Positions 1-11,027 are shown, numbered from the stretch's first letter. The stretch is 64,000 nt of DNA from Portunus trituberculatus (GCF_017591435.1 NC_059304.1:31072703-31136702); one strand, 5' to 3'. Program-made: numbers and translations. Notes: a model not told the origin generated them from the sequence alone.

Positions 1-45
1 AGAAGTGAGGGGATGTTTCGTCCAGGGTCTTAGTGGGACTTTCTT

Positions 46-609
46 TTAAGGGGAATCAAGAACAATTAAGTTTGGAACAGCCAAGTTACCCGCAAGATCG
101 TTACCCAGTACAAGATGTACCCCTGGTACTGGCAGTTCACCAGGTTTAATGGCTACCTCAACCTCTCCTGAAATGAAGGGGCACTGTAAGCTAATGTTAG
201 CCAAGGGATAGGAGAGCTGTGATTCGAGACCTGTAAGGATCACCTTCTCCCCAGTGAAAGCCTGTTTGATGTTAGGGATGACATCTTCCCTTAAGATGGA
301 TTGGGCAGCACCTGTATCACGCAGAACCTTGACATTTATTGCCTTGTCTTTACCATCAGTCAGGGACACTTTACCTTGATACGTGTATGAGTCATAAAGT
401 TCTAGAGGAGAGTTGACAGGGTTAGCTAGGGCCACTGGTTTCTTGTTCTCAAAGGTGTTGGGTTTAGGGGCCACAAAAGGATGTTGACGTTGAGAGGCCT
501 TGCAATTTGGGTGTCTACATTTTTGGATCGTGTGACCTGGTTTCTTACAGTATGTACACCAGTGGGAATTATACGCATTTGGCGAGAATCCGGTCGGCTT
601 ACCACCCAC
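46..609 (-). pseudogene. Gypsy gag C-terminus (zinc knuckle) and aspartic protease
   Basis: The open frame of 187 codons contains a CCHC knuckle near residues 18-31 (CTYCKKPGHTIQKC) and, around residue 97, the retropepsin active-site motif DTGAAQSIL. A later run, HLVLGNDLAG, fits the protease C-terminal flap/core region. The zinc knuckle binds RNA in the particle and the protease cuts the polyprotein. The frame is joined to the upstream capsid part only through frameshifts near 610-720, so the polyprotein is broken. The protease segment itself has no stop. It is recognised from motifs only; no homology search was possible. Confidence 0.75.
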
Positions 610-682
610 GCCCCAAAACCTTCCCCAAAGGAGGACCTAACATTAGATGGTGAACCACGACCTCTACTACCCAGGGATCTCA

Positions 683-1703
683 TCAACAAAGCAAAGGCAT
701 CAGCCACTTTAGCGGCAGACATAAGATCACTCTCTCCCGTTCTTCCACATGCCTCAGAATATTAAAGGGTAACTTGTTCTTCCATTCTTCCAGGACCATT
801 AGATTGAGCAACTCCGAAAAGGTGGTAATGTTAAGGGCGGCTAACCATTTCTTAAATTGTCTTAGTTTCTCACTAGCAAATTCAACATAGGTGTGAGAGT
901 CTGGTTTCACATACTTTCGGAACTGTTGTCTGTATCCGTCAGAAGTGATAGAGTAGGCGTCTAGAATGTTACCTTTGATCTCTTCATACTCTACCTCATC
1001 ACTAAGGCCGTTGTATACCCTGTAAGCTTTTCCTACTAGCTTAGGATAAGGAGAGACACCCACTGATCCTTGGGCCATTTATTCCTATTAGCAATGCTCT
1101 CAAAAGCGCGAAATGACCCGTCAACATCAGATTCATCAAAAGGGGAACTAGAGGAGCAGCTGTAGCAGGATTAAAGCTTGCCAATTTTTTCTTTATATCT
1201 ATTTCTTCCCCTCTAAACTTAGCGTCATTTCGTAGGGTTAACTCCTGAATTTCTAACTCTTTCTCCTGCCTTTTAAGTTGTAACTGAAATTCTCTCTCTT
1301 TCTCTTCTTTTTCTGCCTGTAGTTGCATCTCTCTCTCTTCTCTTTCTGCCTGTAGTTGCATTTGTTTTTCTTGCATCTGGTATTCTAGTCTAAGCTTCTC
1401 AATTTCCCACTGACTTATCCTACTCTTATCCTGTTCTTCCTGGGGACTGTGTATTATAGTCCTCGTAGAGGCTGCTGACATGGGAGTTAACTCTTCTATG
1501 GCATTTCCTAGCAACTGACCTTCTTGCACTAGATGTTCAACAACTACATTCTTAATGACCTCTTTAGTCATCTGAGACGTGATGGGAACATCAAAATGTT
1601 TAGCGATGGCTTTCCATTGGTCTTTTTTTATGTTAGTACCTTTAAGTTGTTCCAGAGACGGGTCAGCACAAAAATCTTCAACATTAAACTGAGCAGAAGC
1701 CAT
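683..1703 (-). pseudogene. Gypsy gag, N-terminal coiled coil and capsid-like region (frameshifted)
   Basis: The start at 1703 (MASAQFNVEDF) lies about 680 bp downstream of the PBS. Residues about 95-155 are rich in E, K, Q and R with heptad-like spacing, as in a coiled coil. A frameshift near 1080-1100 moves the frame: the following capsid part (1078-683) carries a stretch ending QQFRKYVKPDSHTYVEFA and LEEWKNKLP, typical of the SCAN-like capsid of Gypsy gags. A second shift near 700 leads into the knuckle/protease frame. It is a degenerate gag. Assignment rests on pattern recognition and on its position between PBS and protease. Confidence 0.65.
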
Positions 1704-2386
1704 ATTAAATAGATACAGTTAGATGTTAAGCAAACAACAACAAAAAAAATGATAAGTGAATTACTTAAGTGAGGAACTTGGCAGAGGGATAATAAAGGCA
1801 ACCTTGGAAATTACCTAGATTATGCTTAAGTAAACACTTATGAATACAATCACTAATGGGGGGTAAACTAGAAAATTACGGCATTAAAAGGGATCTGGAT
1901 TACTCTAGTTACAAGACTTGAGAGGATGAGGAGTGAATTGTACTGGGACTTGTTATTGATAAGGATGTGGATTAGTCTGAGGGACTAGTTAAAGTTAAAG
2001 TTAAAACTAGCGAGAAAAATGATCCGTGAAGTGAAGGGATTGAAGGTTCGCATGAACATATGATGATCCCAACACTTGGAAAACACTTATTACATGTCTG
2101 CTTATGTGCAAAAAATAGAGATAAGTGCTATCGGTGAACACGCCTTTCTACCTGGTTTCCTGCTCTACCACTGCTATGTGATACCAATGAAAGTCATGAA
2201 GCACTTTTAACCCAAAGGGAGCCACTTGATCGCACAAAGGTAAATTTAAACCACATGCAGAGTAAGTCACAGAAAAAAAAATAAACATCAAAGTCACAAC
2301 ACCACAGAAACACATAAAAAAAAATAATGTAATCACAACAAAAAAATCACTGGAAAAATGGAACACTGAACAAGGGTTATAAGGGT
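1704..2386 (-). other. Gypsy 5' leader, no gene
   Basis: AT-rich leader between the primer-binding site and gag. Open frames here are short and of low complexity. I see nothing else. Confidence 0.5.
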
Positions 2387-2402
2387 CCTGTCAAGGTCGC
2401 CA
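2387..2402 (-). other. tRNA primer-binding site of the Gypsy-type element
   Basis: On the minus strand the bases after the LTR end (CATAACA, then AT) read TGGCGACCTTGACAGG. This is complementary, with one mismatch by my reading, to the 3' end of a tRNA-Arg of the TCG type. A PBS two bases inside the LTR is standard for Gypsy elements and fixes both the orientation and the LTR boundary. Confidence 0.65.
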
Positions 2403-2404
2403 AT

Positions 2405-2969
2405 TGTTATGTTCACCAGTTAAATGGGTAAGATTGGCATCGGGGAGCTGGTGAAGAATAACAATAAAAAAAGAACACTGCAGATTCAACTGGTGAGGAT
2501 ATGCAAAGGGGTACTTAAGAAGCTATTTAATAACCCAATAACAAAACACACATGAAACTGACGTACACAGATAGATATAACACATGAATAAATATAACCC
2601 TAAAGAACCCAACTTAACAATACCTAACAATAATACTAATCCTATATGGAGGCAATGTGGAAAAACGGGACGAGGGGAAGTGATACTTATGATGTGTCGC
2701 AGTGGTGAAGTGCTGGATGATGTGGATCCCACGGTATTCCAAGAGGCGGTGTGTTCACTGGTTGAGGCCTTGACCTCGACTGCCTTCCAAAAATCAGAGA
2801 GCTTGCTTAACACTTCTGCTTGAGTCGAATGGGGCCGCGCGAATCCTACTTCGGGACAGGAGTGGGGCTTCATGAGAAGGTGACATGGAGGGGAAGTGGA
2901 GAGGTGGCGAATGAGGTAGCAAGCGGAGGAGGTGATGGTAGTGGAGTATGTTATGGGCGGGCCGTAACA
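2405..2969 (-). repeat. 5' LTR of the Gypsy-type element (565 bp)
   Basis: It is bounded by TG and CA: plus-strand start TGTTATGTTC at 2405 and end CCGTAACA at 2969. In element orientation it starts TGTTACGG. The PBS sits two bases beyond its 3' end. Only one LTR is in the window, so the boundary rests on the PBS and on the switch to DIRS B1 sequence at 2970. Confidence 0.6.
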
Positions 2970-3106
2970 TGGTCCTCTGCAATTTTCACTGAATAATATG
3001 CCTTCTTAAGATCAATAGAGGCCATAAAATCACCTTGACTAACTAATTGTATTGCTTGTTCGAAATTTTCCATTTTAAAGTGATTATAGCCCACATGCCT
3101 GTTCAG
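2970..3106 (-). pseudogene. DIRS family B copy 1: RT palm fragment
   Basis: Read on the minus strand this continues the RT that ends at 9223: it encodes MASIDLKKAYYSVKIAED, with the palm motif A signature (DLKKAYYS). It aligns with the same region of copy B2 at 61640-61720 and 58330-58400. It is cut on the left by the Gypsy LTR and on the right by DIRS element A. Removing A joins this piece to 9223 in one frame at the LNLK/KLN position. Confidence 0.75.
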
Positions 3107-3121
3107 TTTCTGTCACAGACA

Positions 3122-3264
3122 CCTGTTTTTCATACAAAATATAGCAGTTCCACTGCTCCACATACCTTTTCGCCGAGAAACCGCCCGCTTTAGCGCTACG
3201 TCTGGCAGCGCGGCGCTCATTGCTGCCGCCAGCACACTACGTGGACAACCAGTCGGTTATTTCT
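3122..3264 (+). repeat. DIRS A left inverted terminal repeat
   Basis: Reverse complement matches 9040-9183 over about 143 bp, with about eight differences, mostly C/T or G/A. The outer 15 bases (from TTTCTGTCACAGACA) are not shared with the right end but recur, complemented, in the internal complementary region. Confidence 0.88.
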
Positions 3265-3351
3265 CGGCGCGCAAAGCGAGTAGACCTGCGTTTCCGCCGC
3301 TGCTTCCTTTCTTCCTCGCCTTTTTTTCGCCTTCTTTTTCTTCCTGTTTAT

Positions 3352-5646
3352 ATGGAGGAAGATTCTAGTGATGTTCCTATGTCTCCGGGGCAGTCTTTTC
3401 CCATCCTGGAGGGTGTTTTGGCCAGCCATATGGACGCCCCTGCCGGTCCTTCTGCAGTGTTTATGTCTCCTTCGCCACAGCCCACGAGGTGGATTTGCTC
3501 TAGGCCTGACTGTTCCAGGGTCTTGGGTAGTGTCCTCCACGATCCTCATTCGGTCTGTATCAAGTGCAGGGAGTTCTGCAGCCTAGGTAAGAGGTGTGAT
3601 GAGTGTTCTGGCTGGAGCAAGGATAAGATTCTTACTGCCTACAAGTATCAATGCGGGTTGAGGTGCAAGCGGGAGGCTAAAGCTAACTTAAAGGGTAAGT
3701 CTAAGGGCTCTCTGGTATCAGCAGTGACACGAGCCATATGTCTGGGGATTCTAGCTCTCAGGTCTCCTCTGCTATTTCTGTTGGAGGTGTTGCCCTTCAG
3801 GCAGGCAGTGTAATTTCTCAGGATGAGGTCACTGCTGATGATTCAGCTTCTCAGCAGGGGTCTAAGCCTCCAGTCTCTATAGATCTTTCCCTGTTTTTGG
3901 ATTCCTGGCAGAAGCAACTCCTTGCTTCTGTTGACAGCCTGGTGTCTTTACGGTTGGGAAAGTTACATAACCCTGTGTCTTCCCTGGCTACTGACCCACC
4001 TCTTTCAGCTCTCCCCTCGTCCTCGGACAGAGACCTGATGAAGTTCAGTGTCCTACCCCCCCCCCCAAGAGTCCTGACGCAAAAAGGTGTGTGCAGTCAC
4101 ATCAAGTCAGGGGGCCAGGGCGGGCCATCCGGGGGCTTGAGGTGGCTTCCAAGCGTTCTTATCCTCCTAAGGATGATGCTAGAAGGATCAAGAAGTCCCG
4201 CCCCACCTCAGTGGTGACCGGTGCCCTGGCTCCTTTCCAAGCCCGGTCGGTTGGGGGGGGGGGTGGAACAGTGCACTGCTCCTGACCCCTCCCCCAAGGC
4301 CCAAGGTGAGGGCCCAGGCAAGGGTGATGTTCTGCCCCTTCGCCTACCAGGTGGCTTGCCCACGCCCTTTCCATGGGCTGCCACCTATGTCCTTTCGGCC
4401 GCTAGGGGCTCAGAGTCAGCCGACCCCCTTACGTCCTACCAAACCCATTGTCTTACGCCAGAGAAGCGCCAGGACCTCCCCTCCCCTCGAAGTGTGCGCT
4501 TCCCCTCTGAGGCTGGCGTCTCCGCTCCTGGAGGCACCCCTCGGACTGCCCGTCTCCGGGGTAGTGACCTTCTCCTCATGGATAGTACTGATAGACAGGT
4601 ACTCCATGGTTCCCCCCGGCCTTCTTGTTCGGGGTGGCAGGGCCTGGCCTCCTTGTCTCCAGGACCTCCCCCGTCCCTCCACATCCCCGGGGGGCTGGAG
4701 GAGGATGATGGATTACATCAGTTCAGTGTTTGAGGACGCAAAGGGCCAAAGGCTTGAGCAAGAGGGTCCTCTCGCGCCCGGAGCTGGTGCACCTGAGTCA
4801 CAGGGAGGGCCGATTCTCCTCGCTAGGGCTCAACCCCTCCAGTTCTTCAGGGAGCAAGCCAACAATGCTTACCTGAAGGCAAATGACAGGAAGCTGGCTT
4901 CTCTTGGGTATCCTTCAGGCAGGTTTGCCAGGATGTACACAGTATTGGACCAGGAAGGCTCAGGGAAGGCTGCTGCCTTTAACCAGGACTTGCACCATGC
5001 CTTGAACTCGGGCTCCCGTGAGCCGAGGGTTATCCGTGACCAGCAGGAGGTCGCCAGGATGGAGGGAGTGGTTGGTTGTTCTCTGGATGCACTCAACTAC
5101 TCTTTTTGGTGCTTAGGTGCCCTTCACTTACTGATGGTGCCACATCTCCCCTTGCACCTGCTGGATTTAGAGGGACAGCTCTTTAAGGCTGTTCGTATGG
5201 CCTTGAATGACATCTGCCATGATTCTACTTACATCAATGCCAATCTTCGGGCCTGGAGAAGGGAGTTCTACATTGCCCACCTCAGACCCACCTTCTCTCA
5301 GGTGGAGAAGGGCATCCTTAGACGGTCCCCCATCTTTTTTCCTCTCCTCTTTGATGAGGCGAAGCTGCAGGAGGCATTCCAGTCTTCCAAGAGTAATGCT
5401 GCCATGACTCTCCATGAGACTGCTCTCAGGGCCCTGGCTCGTCCACGTCCGGCCACCGGTACACCCTTGGTGGAGCGCGGTTCTCATCTTCCTGCCCGCT
5501 CAGCCTCGAGGCCTCCGGCTGCTCCTCCCCAGCGAACACAAGTTCGCCCTCGTCCTGGGAATCCTCGGGGTGGATCTTCCAGACTGCTCTCTGCCCGCCC
5601 TAGTGGGCAATCAGGAGGACGGAGGGGTAAGCCCTTTCGGAAATGA
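3352..5646 (+). pseudogene. DIRS A gag (frameshifted; last 446 codons open)
   Basis: The start codon at 3352 (MEEDSSDVPMSPG) opens a frame with a cysteine-rich region (CSRPDCSRV, then CIKCREFC and CDECSGW, residues about 50-85), typical of DIRS gags in arthropods. Frame changes occur near 3735, at the C-run around 4060 and the G-run around 4255. From 4306 a 446-codon frame stays open to 5646 and contains the capsid-like part (NNAYLKANDRKLASLGYPSG) and an Arg/Pro-rich tail. The gag should form the particle that holds the RNA. Homopolymer frame changes could be real or sequencing error. Confidence 0.7.
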
Positions 5647-5659
5647 CAGTCTATCTTAC

Positions 5660-7490
5660 CATGGGGTGGTGGGGGGCTGTCTGGCCCTTTGCTGGGAAGG
5701 TTGGCTCAAGATCGGGGCAGAGGAGTGGGTCCTCAGCGTTCTGCAGGAAGGCTACCAGATCCCCTTCTCTTCCCCCCTACGCCTGACCACTTTCTTCGAG
5801 GATCGCAGGGGTTATGCCCCAGGGGCGCCCAATAGTCTCGCCCGCGCGATGGAGCTCCAGCGTCTCTGGACAAAAGGGGCTATAGAGGATGCGCCTCCCT
5901 CCCCAGGTTTCTACAGCCATGTGTTTATCGTTCCAAAGGCCACAGGCGGGCTCCCCCCCATCATCGACCTCTCCCTCCTCAACATGTACGTCGTTACCAT
6001 CAAATTCAAGATGGAGACTGTCCGGACTGTAATGTCCGCCATCTGACAGGACGACTGGATGGTGTCACTGGACCTTCAGGACACATATCTTCAGGTGCCC
6101 ATTCATCCCCACAGCCGTCACTTCCTGCGCTTTGTGTGGGAGGGGTACCACTTTCAGTTTCGAGTTCTCTGCTTCGGTCTCCACTGCTCCGCAGGTTTTC
6201 ACTCGTCTGATGGCTCTTGTATCGGCGGAGTTCCATCGTCGGGGCTTCCGCATCCTTCGCTACCTCGATGACTGGTTGGTACTGGCCTCTTCAGCGGTAG
6301 AAGCTCGACACGCCACAGCTTGTCTGCTCAGGCTCTGCTCAGACCTGGGCATCCGAGTAAATTGGGAGAAGCCATTCCTGACCCCAGCACAGGAGAAGAC
6401 CTTCCTCGGGATGGTGATTCGCTCTCCTTTTTTGAGGGTTTTCCTGACCCAGGGGAGGATACGAGGCCTCCAGGATTTACTCTGCTCCTTCCTCAGTTGC
6501 CCGTCCCCCCCAGCGGAGCACTGGTTGAGACTTCTGGGGCACATGTCTTCCCCTCATACATCTAGTGCCGGGATCCAGGAGGTGGATGCGTCTCCTGCAG
6601 ATCCAACTGAACCAGCAATGGGACAGGTGGTTGATGCTAGACGACCATCCGGTCAGCTGGGACAGTGCTTCACATCAGGACCTGGAATGGTGGCTGTAGG
6701 ACGAGAACTTGGGGCAAGGTCAGCCTCTTCAGGTTGCCATTCCGGACCACCTTCTCTACATGGATGCCTCTACAGTTGGCTGGGGTGTGTCGCTTCTCCA
6801 GGCTTCTGTGAGTGGCCTGTGGAACATCCAGGAGCAGACGCTCCACGTGAACGTTTTAGAACTCCATCCGATCCGCCTCGGCCTCCAGCACTTCACGGAG
6901 GTGGTGAGGGGCTCAGTTGTTGCTGTCTTCTCGGACAACACCACGGCCCTCGCTTACCTGCACAGGGAGGGGGGTACTCACTCTATCCTTCTCAACCTCG
7001 AGGCACGCCAGGTCCTCAACTGGGCAGAAGCACATGCAGTGTCGAATTTGCCCCAGTTTGTGAGGGGCTCAGTCACCGACACCAATCCCTGTCCACGGAG
7101 TGGACCTTACATATGGATGTTTGTCACCTGCTGTGGCGGGTCTGGGGCTACCCAACAGTCGACCTGTTCGCCACTCGTCTCAATTACCGGATTCCGAACT
7201 TTGTGTCCCCTTTTCAGGATCCAGCAGCCATCGCCACAGATGCCTTCCTCTACAATTGGGACAACCAGGATCTGTACACCTTTCCACCCTTCCCCCTCAT
7301 CAGGAGAGTTCTCAACAAGCTCTGGGCTTCCTGGAACATGCGTCTCATCCTCATAGCCCCTTACTGGTCTCAAAAGGAATGGTTTCCAGATCTTATGGCG
7401 GCGTCGGTGGAGCCTCCCCGCCGCCTCCCTCTTCACAAAGATCTATTGAGACAGCTACACATTCACAAGTTCCTCACTGGTCTCCCCGGG
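5660..7490 (+). pseudogene. DIRS A reverse transcriptase, RNase H and methyltransferase-like region
   Basis: RT begins with GWLKIGAEEWVL and has fingers/palm motifs (FIVPKATGG, VSLDLQDTYLQVPIHP) and the catalytic box YLDD at about 6261-6272. An in-frame TGA at 6044 sits where related RTs read SAIRQDDW, so it looks like CGA to TGA decay. Frameshifts occur near 6190 and 6560. RNase H follows (YMDASTVGWG near 6760, FSDNTTALAYLH near 6930). Then a stretch with VDLFATRLN and TFPPFPLI (about 7160-7300) corresponds to the Dam-methylase-like region described for DIRS elements. It should copy the genomic RNA and make the circular DNA intermediate. Confidence 0.8.
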
Positions 7491-7493
7491 CTT

Positions 7494-8550
7494 CAGCTGA
7501 CAGGGTGGAGACTATCCAGCGCTTTCTGAGGCACAGGGGTTTCTCCTCTAAGGTGGCCCAGTTCTTATCTCACGACAAGAGGCCTTTCTTTGCTTCCAAC
7601 TATCAGCACAAGTGGAAGGTGTACAGGAAGTGGTGCAAAGATCACGGCCACACTGTCTCCAATCCCACGGTCCAAAAGCTCGCAGATTTTCTCGTTTACC
7701 TGCGCCAGGAATGCAATCTTTCTACCTCTGCCATTAAGGGTTATAAGGCCATGCTGAATGGAGTCTTTGCAATCAGAGGCATGGACCTCAACAATGACCG
7801 GGTGTTGAGTGCTATTGTCAAGGCGTGCTCTTCTCAACCCCGCAGACCTACTAGGAATCTTAGTCCTTCCTGGAACTTGGATGTAGTTCTTCGCTACCTG
7901 TCCAAGGCCCCATTCGAGCCCCTTCGGCTCTCATCCTCCAGGGACCTGACCAGGAAGACTCTTTTTCTCCTGGCATTAGCTACAGCGCAGAGGGTAGGGG
8001 AGATCCAGGCCCTCTCCTCCCGGACTAGCTGGCAAGGACAGGATCTTATGGTCTGCTATCTCCCTGAGTTCATTGCTAAGATGGATACGGGAGTTCACAG
8101 CACGCCCCGGGAATTCCGTATTGAGAACCTTACTTCCATTCTCGGTTACATGGATGAGGAGTGCTTTATGTGCCCTGTTCGGGCTCTCTGCCACTACTTA
8201 CAACGGACTGCTTCAGAGACAAGGCCCAGGAATCTGTTGCAGTTAAACGCGCTTCTCGACCTATGATGAAAGCGGCCATCTCATACTTCCTCAGGGATAC
8301 CATCAAGTCTGCCCATGAGGCTATTTCTGACTCTGTTTGCCTCGAGGTCAATGCCCGTGCCCATGACATCCGTGGCATTGCTGCCTCCATGCTCCTCTGG
8401 GAAAACTGCTCGGTTCCGACCATCCTGAAGGCAGCACGCTGGAGGACTCACTCGGTCTTTGCCGACCATTATCTCCGCAATATAGTGCGGAAGGAAGGCG
8501 ATGTTTTTTCCGTGGGTCCAGTTGTTGCAGCCGGTCACATTGTGGGCTGA
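7494..8550 (+). pseudogene. DIRS A tyrosine recombinase (one frameshift)
   Basis: The integrase replacing a DDE enzyme in DIRS elements. The N-terminal SAM-like part has KWKVYRKWCKDHG (about 7610). The first catalytic Arg is in ATAQRVGEIQAL (about 7991). A frameshift near 8200-8260 separates it from the second half, with the H-x-x-R box HDIRGIAAS (about 8362) and the THSVFADHYLRN segment holding the second His and the nucleophilic Tyr (about 8455-8475). All catalytic positions are present but split between two frames. It acts on the TTT circle junction to insert the element. Confidence 0.85.
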
Positions 8551-8901
8551 CAACTACCACAAGGTCCTCCTTGCTCTGGGGTAACGCTTCGGCTCCTTCA
8601 GGTGAATACTCCAGTGCTCCCTTATACTGCTCGTCTTAGTTGATTGGGTCAGTAGCTGGGGTTCTCTCCTCTGCGTCAGGGTATTGAGCACGCTCCTGGA
8701 ACACTCATCCCCTGACCCCTAAGGCCTGGTCCCTTTTAGACACATGGGTTAGGAGGACCTCCCAAACTTTTAGCCAAGCCCGCTGGCACCCCTATGCTGC
8801 CCGGCGTCAGCCAAGAGGTTAGTGTCTACATATGGACAATTTGTTTTCACCCTCTACGCCTGGCACATTCTTCTGACTCCCGCCTCCTTCAGTGTTGGAG
8901 T
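8551..8901 (+). other. DIRS A 3' untranslated stretch
   Basis: No open frame or repeat that I can support between the recombinase stop and the internal complementary region. Confidence 0.5.
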
Positions 8902-8998
8902 CTGCTATATTTTGTATGAAAAAAAGGTGTCTGTGACAGAAATCTAATTTTTAATGCTAAAATCAATTTCTTCACTTAACTGTTTTTCATACAAAACT
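8902..8998 (+). repeat. DIRS A internal complementary region (circle-junction copy)
   Basis: The first half complements the left outer end (TGTCTGTGACAG at about 8929-8939). The second half complements the right outer end (TCTAATTTTTAATGC from 8943). The two halves meet at AAA 8940-8942. This region templates completion of the ends during reverse transcription in DIRS elements. Confidence 0.88.
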
Positions 8999-9039
8999 TC
9001 ACTGCCATCCCTTCCTCCCCCAGTCAGGTTTTCTCCCTT

Positions 9040-9222
9040 GAGAAATAACTGACTAGTTGTCCACGCAGTGTGCTGGCGGCAGCAATGAGCGCCGTGCTGC
9101 CAGGCGTAGCGCTAAAGCGGGCGGTTTCTCGACGAAAAGCTATGTGGAGCAGTGAAACTGCTATATTTTGTATGAAAAACAGGTAAGTGAAGAAATTAAT
9201 TTTAGCATTAAAAATTAGATTT
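9040..9222 (+). repeat. DIRS A right inverted terminal repeat and right outer end
   Basis: 9040-9183 pairs with the left repeat. 9184-9222 is the right-specific outer end, which is copied in complement at 8943-8985. The element ends at TTT 9220-9222, after which DIRS B1 resumes (CTTAAGATTT). Confidence 0.88.
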
Positions 9223-9618
9223 CTTAAGATTTAACACCATCTTATAATCCCCAGTCTTATTCTTCCTCAGGAAGACAGGTGAAAGTATTTATTGATCCTG
9301 TCTATGCATTTCTATGATGGCCTTTATCTCTAACAATTTATTAACCTCCTGATTCATAATCAGTGTGTCTTCCTTACTAAACACATGCTGTATATCCTCA
9401 CTAAATAAATATCCAATACTATCTTCATCTATATCCAGATGACAATGTTCCACCATATCCAAGATGAACGGGTCACTCGTAGTCATACACCATTCATTGA
9501 TAAACTTGTGAAGTTGCCCAGCCTCAAACTGCTGTCTCACCTGAGTTAATGCCGGGGATTGTGTTGACCCCGGCCTCGCAAGTTTTTTGCCGTCCAAGCT
9601 TGACCAGAGTAGGAGCAC
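9223..9618 (-). pseudogene. DIRS family B copy 1: RT N-terminal part
   Basis: The minus-strand frame 9618-9289 contains MVEHCHLDIDEDSIGYLF and NKLLEIKAIIEMHRQDQ, aligned with the intact counterpart in B2 (61965-61714). A frame change near 9280 precedes the RT finger motif (YKMVLNLK), which is cut by DIRS A. It overlaps the end of the gag frame, as in B2. Confidence 0.65.
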
Positions 9619-10808
9619 CTGGGTTCACCACTGGAGGGCATCCTGCAAAATCCATGTGGTTGATATCTTGATGAAAATCTTTGGGAGGGGGCCTTGGCAG
9701 AAACATTCCGCTGTTTACCCCCACCAAATCTGCCACTGCTGGAAGTCCAAAACGTAGAAGGCTTCTTACAGGTGAACTTGCTTTTCAGCTTTTCGGCCTC
9801 CTTAATTTTTCTGGTGGTTTGTGAAAGGTCATCCCCAAACAATAGACCCGTCATGGGAGCCTTGTCTGCACACAAGTGTGAATATTTGGGATTAATGTCC
9901 CTCTTAATGACATGTCGCCGGGTTAAGTTGTTTCTGTAGTGGGCATTGCCCAATAATGCCAAGGCACCATTAAGCATGGCCACCTCATTTGCAATGACTT
10001 GATTTTCTTCATCATGAGCTGCCTTATCTAGCACTGTAAGTGATTTGACAACAATCGTAGCTGCCTTAGTAATATCCTTTCCAACTTCACGTAAGCGGAA
10101 GTCTGCTTTCCTCGCCTCCGCAGGCAGCGCGTCCACCACCTGTGTGTTGCAGTCCACTTGTGTTAATGCATGGCAGTTACTTGGTCTCAGAGTCATTTTG
10201 TCCTCTACAATGGCTTTGTAGTCTTCCTGTTTCATGCCATTAATAAACAAGTGGTTCACCATTGCAGCCTTGTCAAGTTTCTTTGCGACATTTTCCATGG
10301 GTCCATAATTCTTGGCACCTTGTAGCAAGACACTACCATGTGGAGCATCCCCCTGGAGTTCCTCCTCCTCAATGCTGGCCTCCATAGATGGAGATCTAAA
10401 TCCAGAAAATCCCACTGGAGATTCCTGAGAAACAGGTGCCAAAGTAGTACTTGACAAAGGCAAGAGAGCATTGTTATGAACTACATTAGAGTTCCCAGCT
10501 GCATTTTCCTTCTTAAGCTTGTCCATGTCTTTCCTCAACTCAGTTAAAGCATCCATAATCATGCCCAAAGAAGGGGCAGTGCTGCCTTCACCTTTGTAGG
10601 TAGGAAATGGGGTAGGTGACTGTGAGGAACTTAACCGTTCATGACAAGTGGAACGGGCCTTGGATCTGGATCTTTCCTCACCATGCTTACTCCCCTTGTG
10701 AAATTCCTTAACCTTAGAAGAGGTGCGTGGCAAGCTTGTATTTCTGAATCTCTCAGGACTGTGGCTAGCGACAGAAGGCATACAAGACATGGCAACTAAT
10801 GTAAACAA
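9546..10808 (-). CDS. DIRS family B copy 1: gag-like protein (420 aa, open)
   Basis: An uninterrupted frame. The N-terminal third is Ser/Arg/Lys rich (RSRSKARS near residue 47). A helical stretch follows (MDALTELRKDMDKLKKENA, about 85-103), then a conserved core shared with B2: ALPAEARKADFRLREVGKDITKA and TGLLFGDDLSQTT. It ends in a Gly/Arg/Gln basic tail. No zinc knuckle is seen. It is the presumed RNA-packaging gag of DIRS family B, upstream of and overlapping the RT. The start could instead be the Met eight codons in (MSCMPSVAS). Similarity to the interrupted B2 gag supports a real protein, though no search was done. Confidence 0.7.
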   Translation of the reverse strand: MFTLVAMSCMPSVASHSPERFRNTSLPRTSSKVKEFHKGSKHGEERSRSKARSTCHERLSSSQSPTPFPTYKGEGSTAPSLGMIMDALTELRKDMDKLKKENAAGNSNVVHNNALLPLSSTTLAPVSQESPVGFSGFRSPSMEASIEEEELQGDAPHGSVLLQGAKNYGPMENVAKKLDKAAMVNHLFINGMKQEDYKAIVEDKMTLRPSNCHALTQVDCNTQVVDALPAEARKADFRLREVGKDITKAATIVVKSLTVLDKAAHDEENQVIANEVAMLNGALALLGNAHYRNNLTRRHVIKRDINPKYSHLCADKAPMTGLLFGDDLSQTTRKIKEAEKLKSKFTCKKPSTFWTSSSGRFGGGKQRNVSAKAPSQRFSSRYQPHGFCRMPSSGEPRCSYSGQAWTAKNLRGRGQHNPRH

Positions 10809-11027
10809 GACGCCACCACTGGAAATAGCTGTTCCTATACCAGTCCCACAGGTTCATTAATCTCTCACACAGGACAATTGTAAATTGAAAATTCCCAGTA
10901 TTAGTATGCAGGGAAGTCAGATGCCCCAAACTTTGAAAATCAAGCAATATTCCTGTCGTCCCTATGATGGGTAACGAAGAAGGAACCATCTTGCATCTAT
11001 GTCAGCTCATGAGATTGCTCATAAAAC

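Larger units (their letters stand above)
1..2969 (-). mobile_element. Gypsy-type LTR retrotransposon, 5' part (LTR, PBS, gag, protease), continues past window start
   Basis: Read on the minus strand the order is LTR (2969-2405), a tRNA primer-binding site, gag (from 1703), a zinc knuckle and an aspartic protease (to 46). This is the usual gag-pro order of Ty3/Gypsy elements. RT, RNase H and integrase would lie left of position 1 and cannot be seen. Gag is broken by frameshifts, so this copy is decayed. The element interrupts a DIRS family B copy: the sequence right after 2969 is the palm part of that element's RT. The target-site duplication cannot be checked because the other LTR is outside the window. 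Confidence 0.75.
3107..9222 (+). mobile_element. DIRS-type retrotransposon, family A, structurally complete (~6.1 kb)
   Basis: Order on the plus strand: left inverted repeat, gag, RT, RNase H, methyltransferase-like region, tyrosine recombinase, internal complementary region, right inverted repeat. The inverted repeats (3122-3264 and 9040-9183) are about 94% identical by eye. The internal complementary region at about 8902-8998 carries the complements of both outer ends joined at AAA (8940-8942). That matches the TTT at both genomic junctions (3107-3109 and 9220-9222). This is the hallmark of DIRS elements, which integrate from a circle without a target duplication. The host is DIRS B1. Coding frames carry several frameshifts and stops, so it is probably dead. 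Confidence 0.9.

Noticed and set aside
3217..3549. Minus-strand frame rich in Arg/Lys inside DIRS A
   Set aside because: Antisense shadow of the gag start; no supporting motif.
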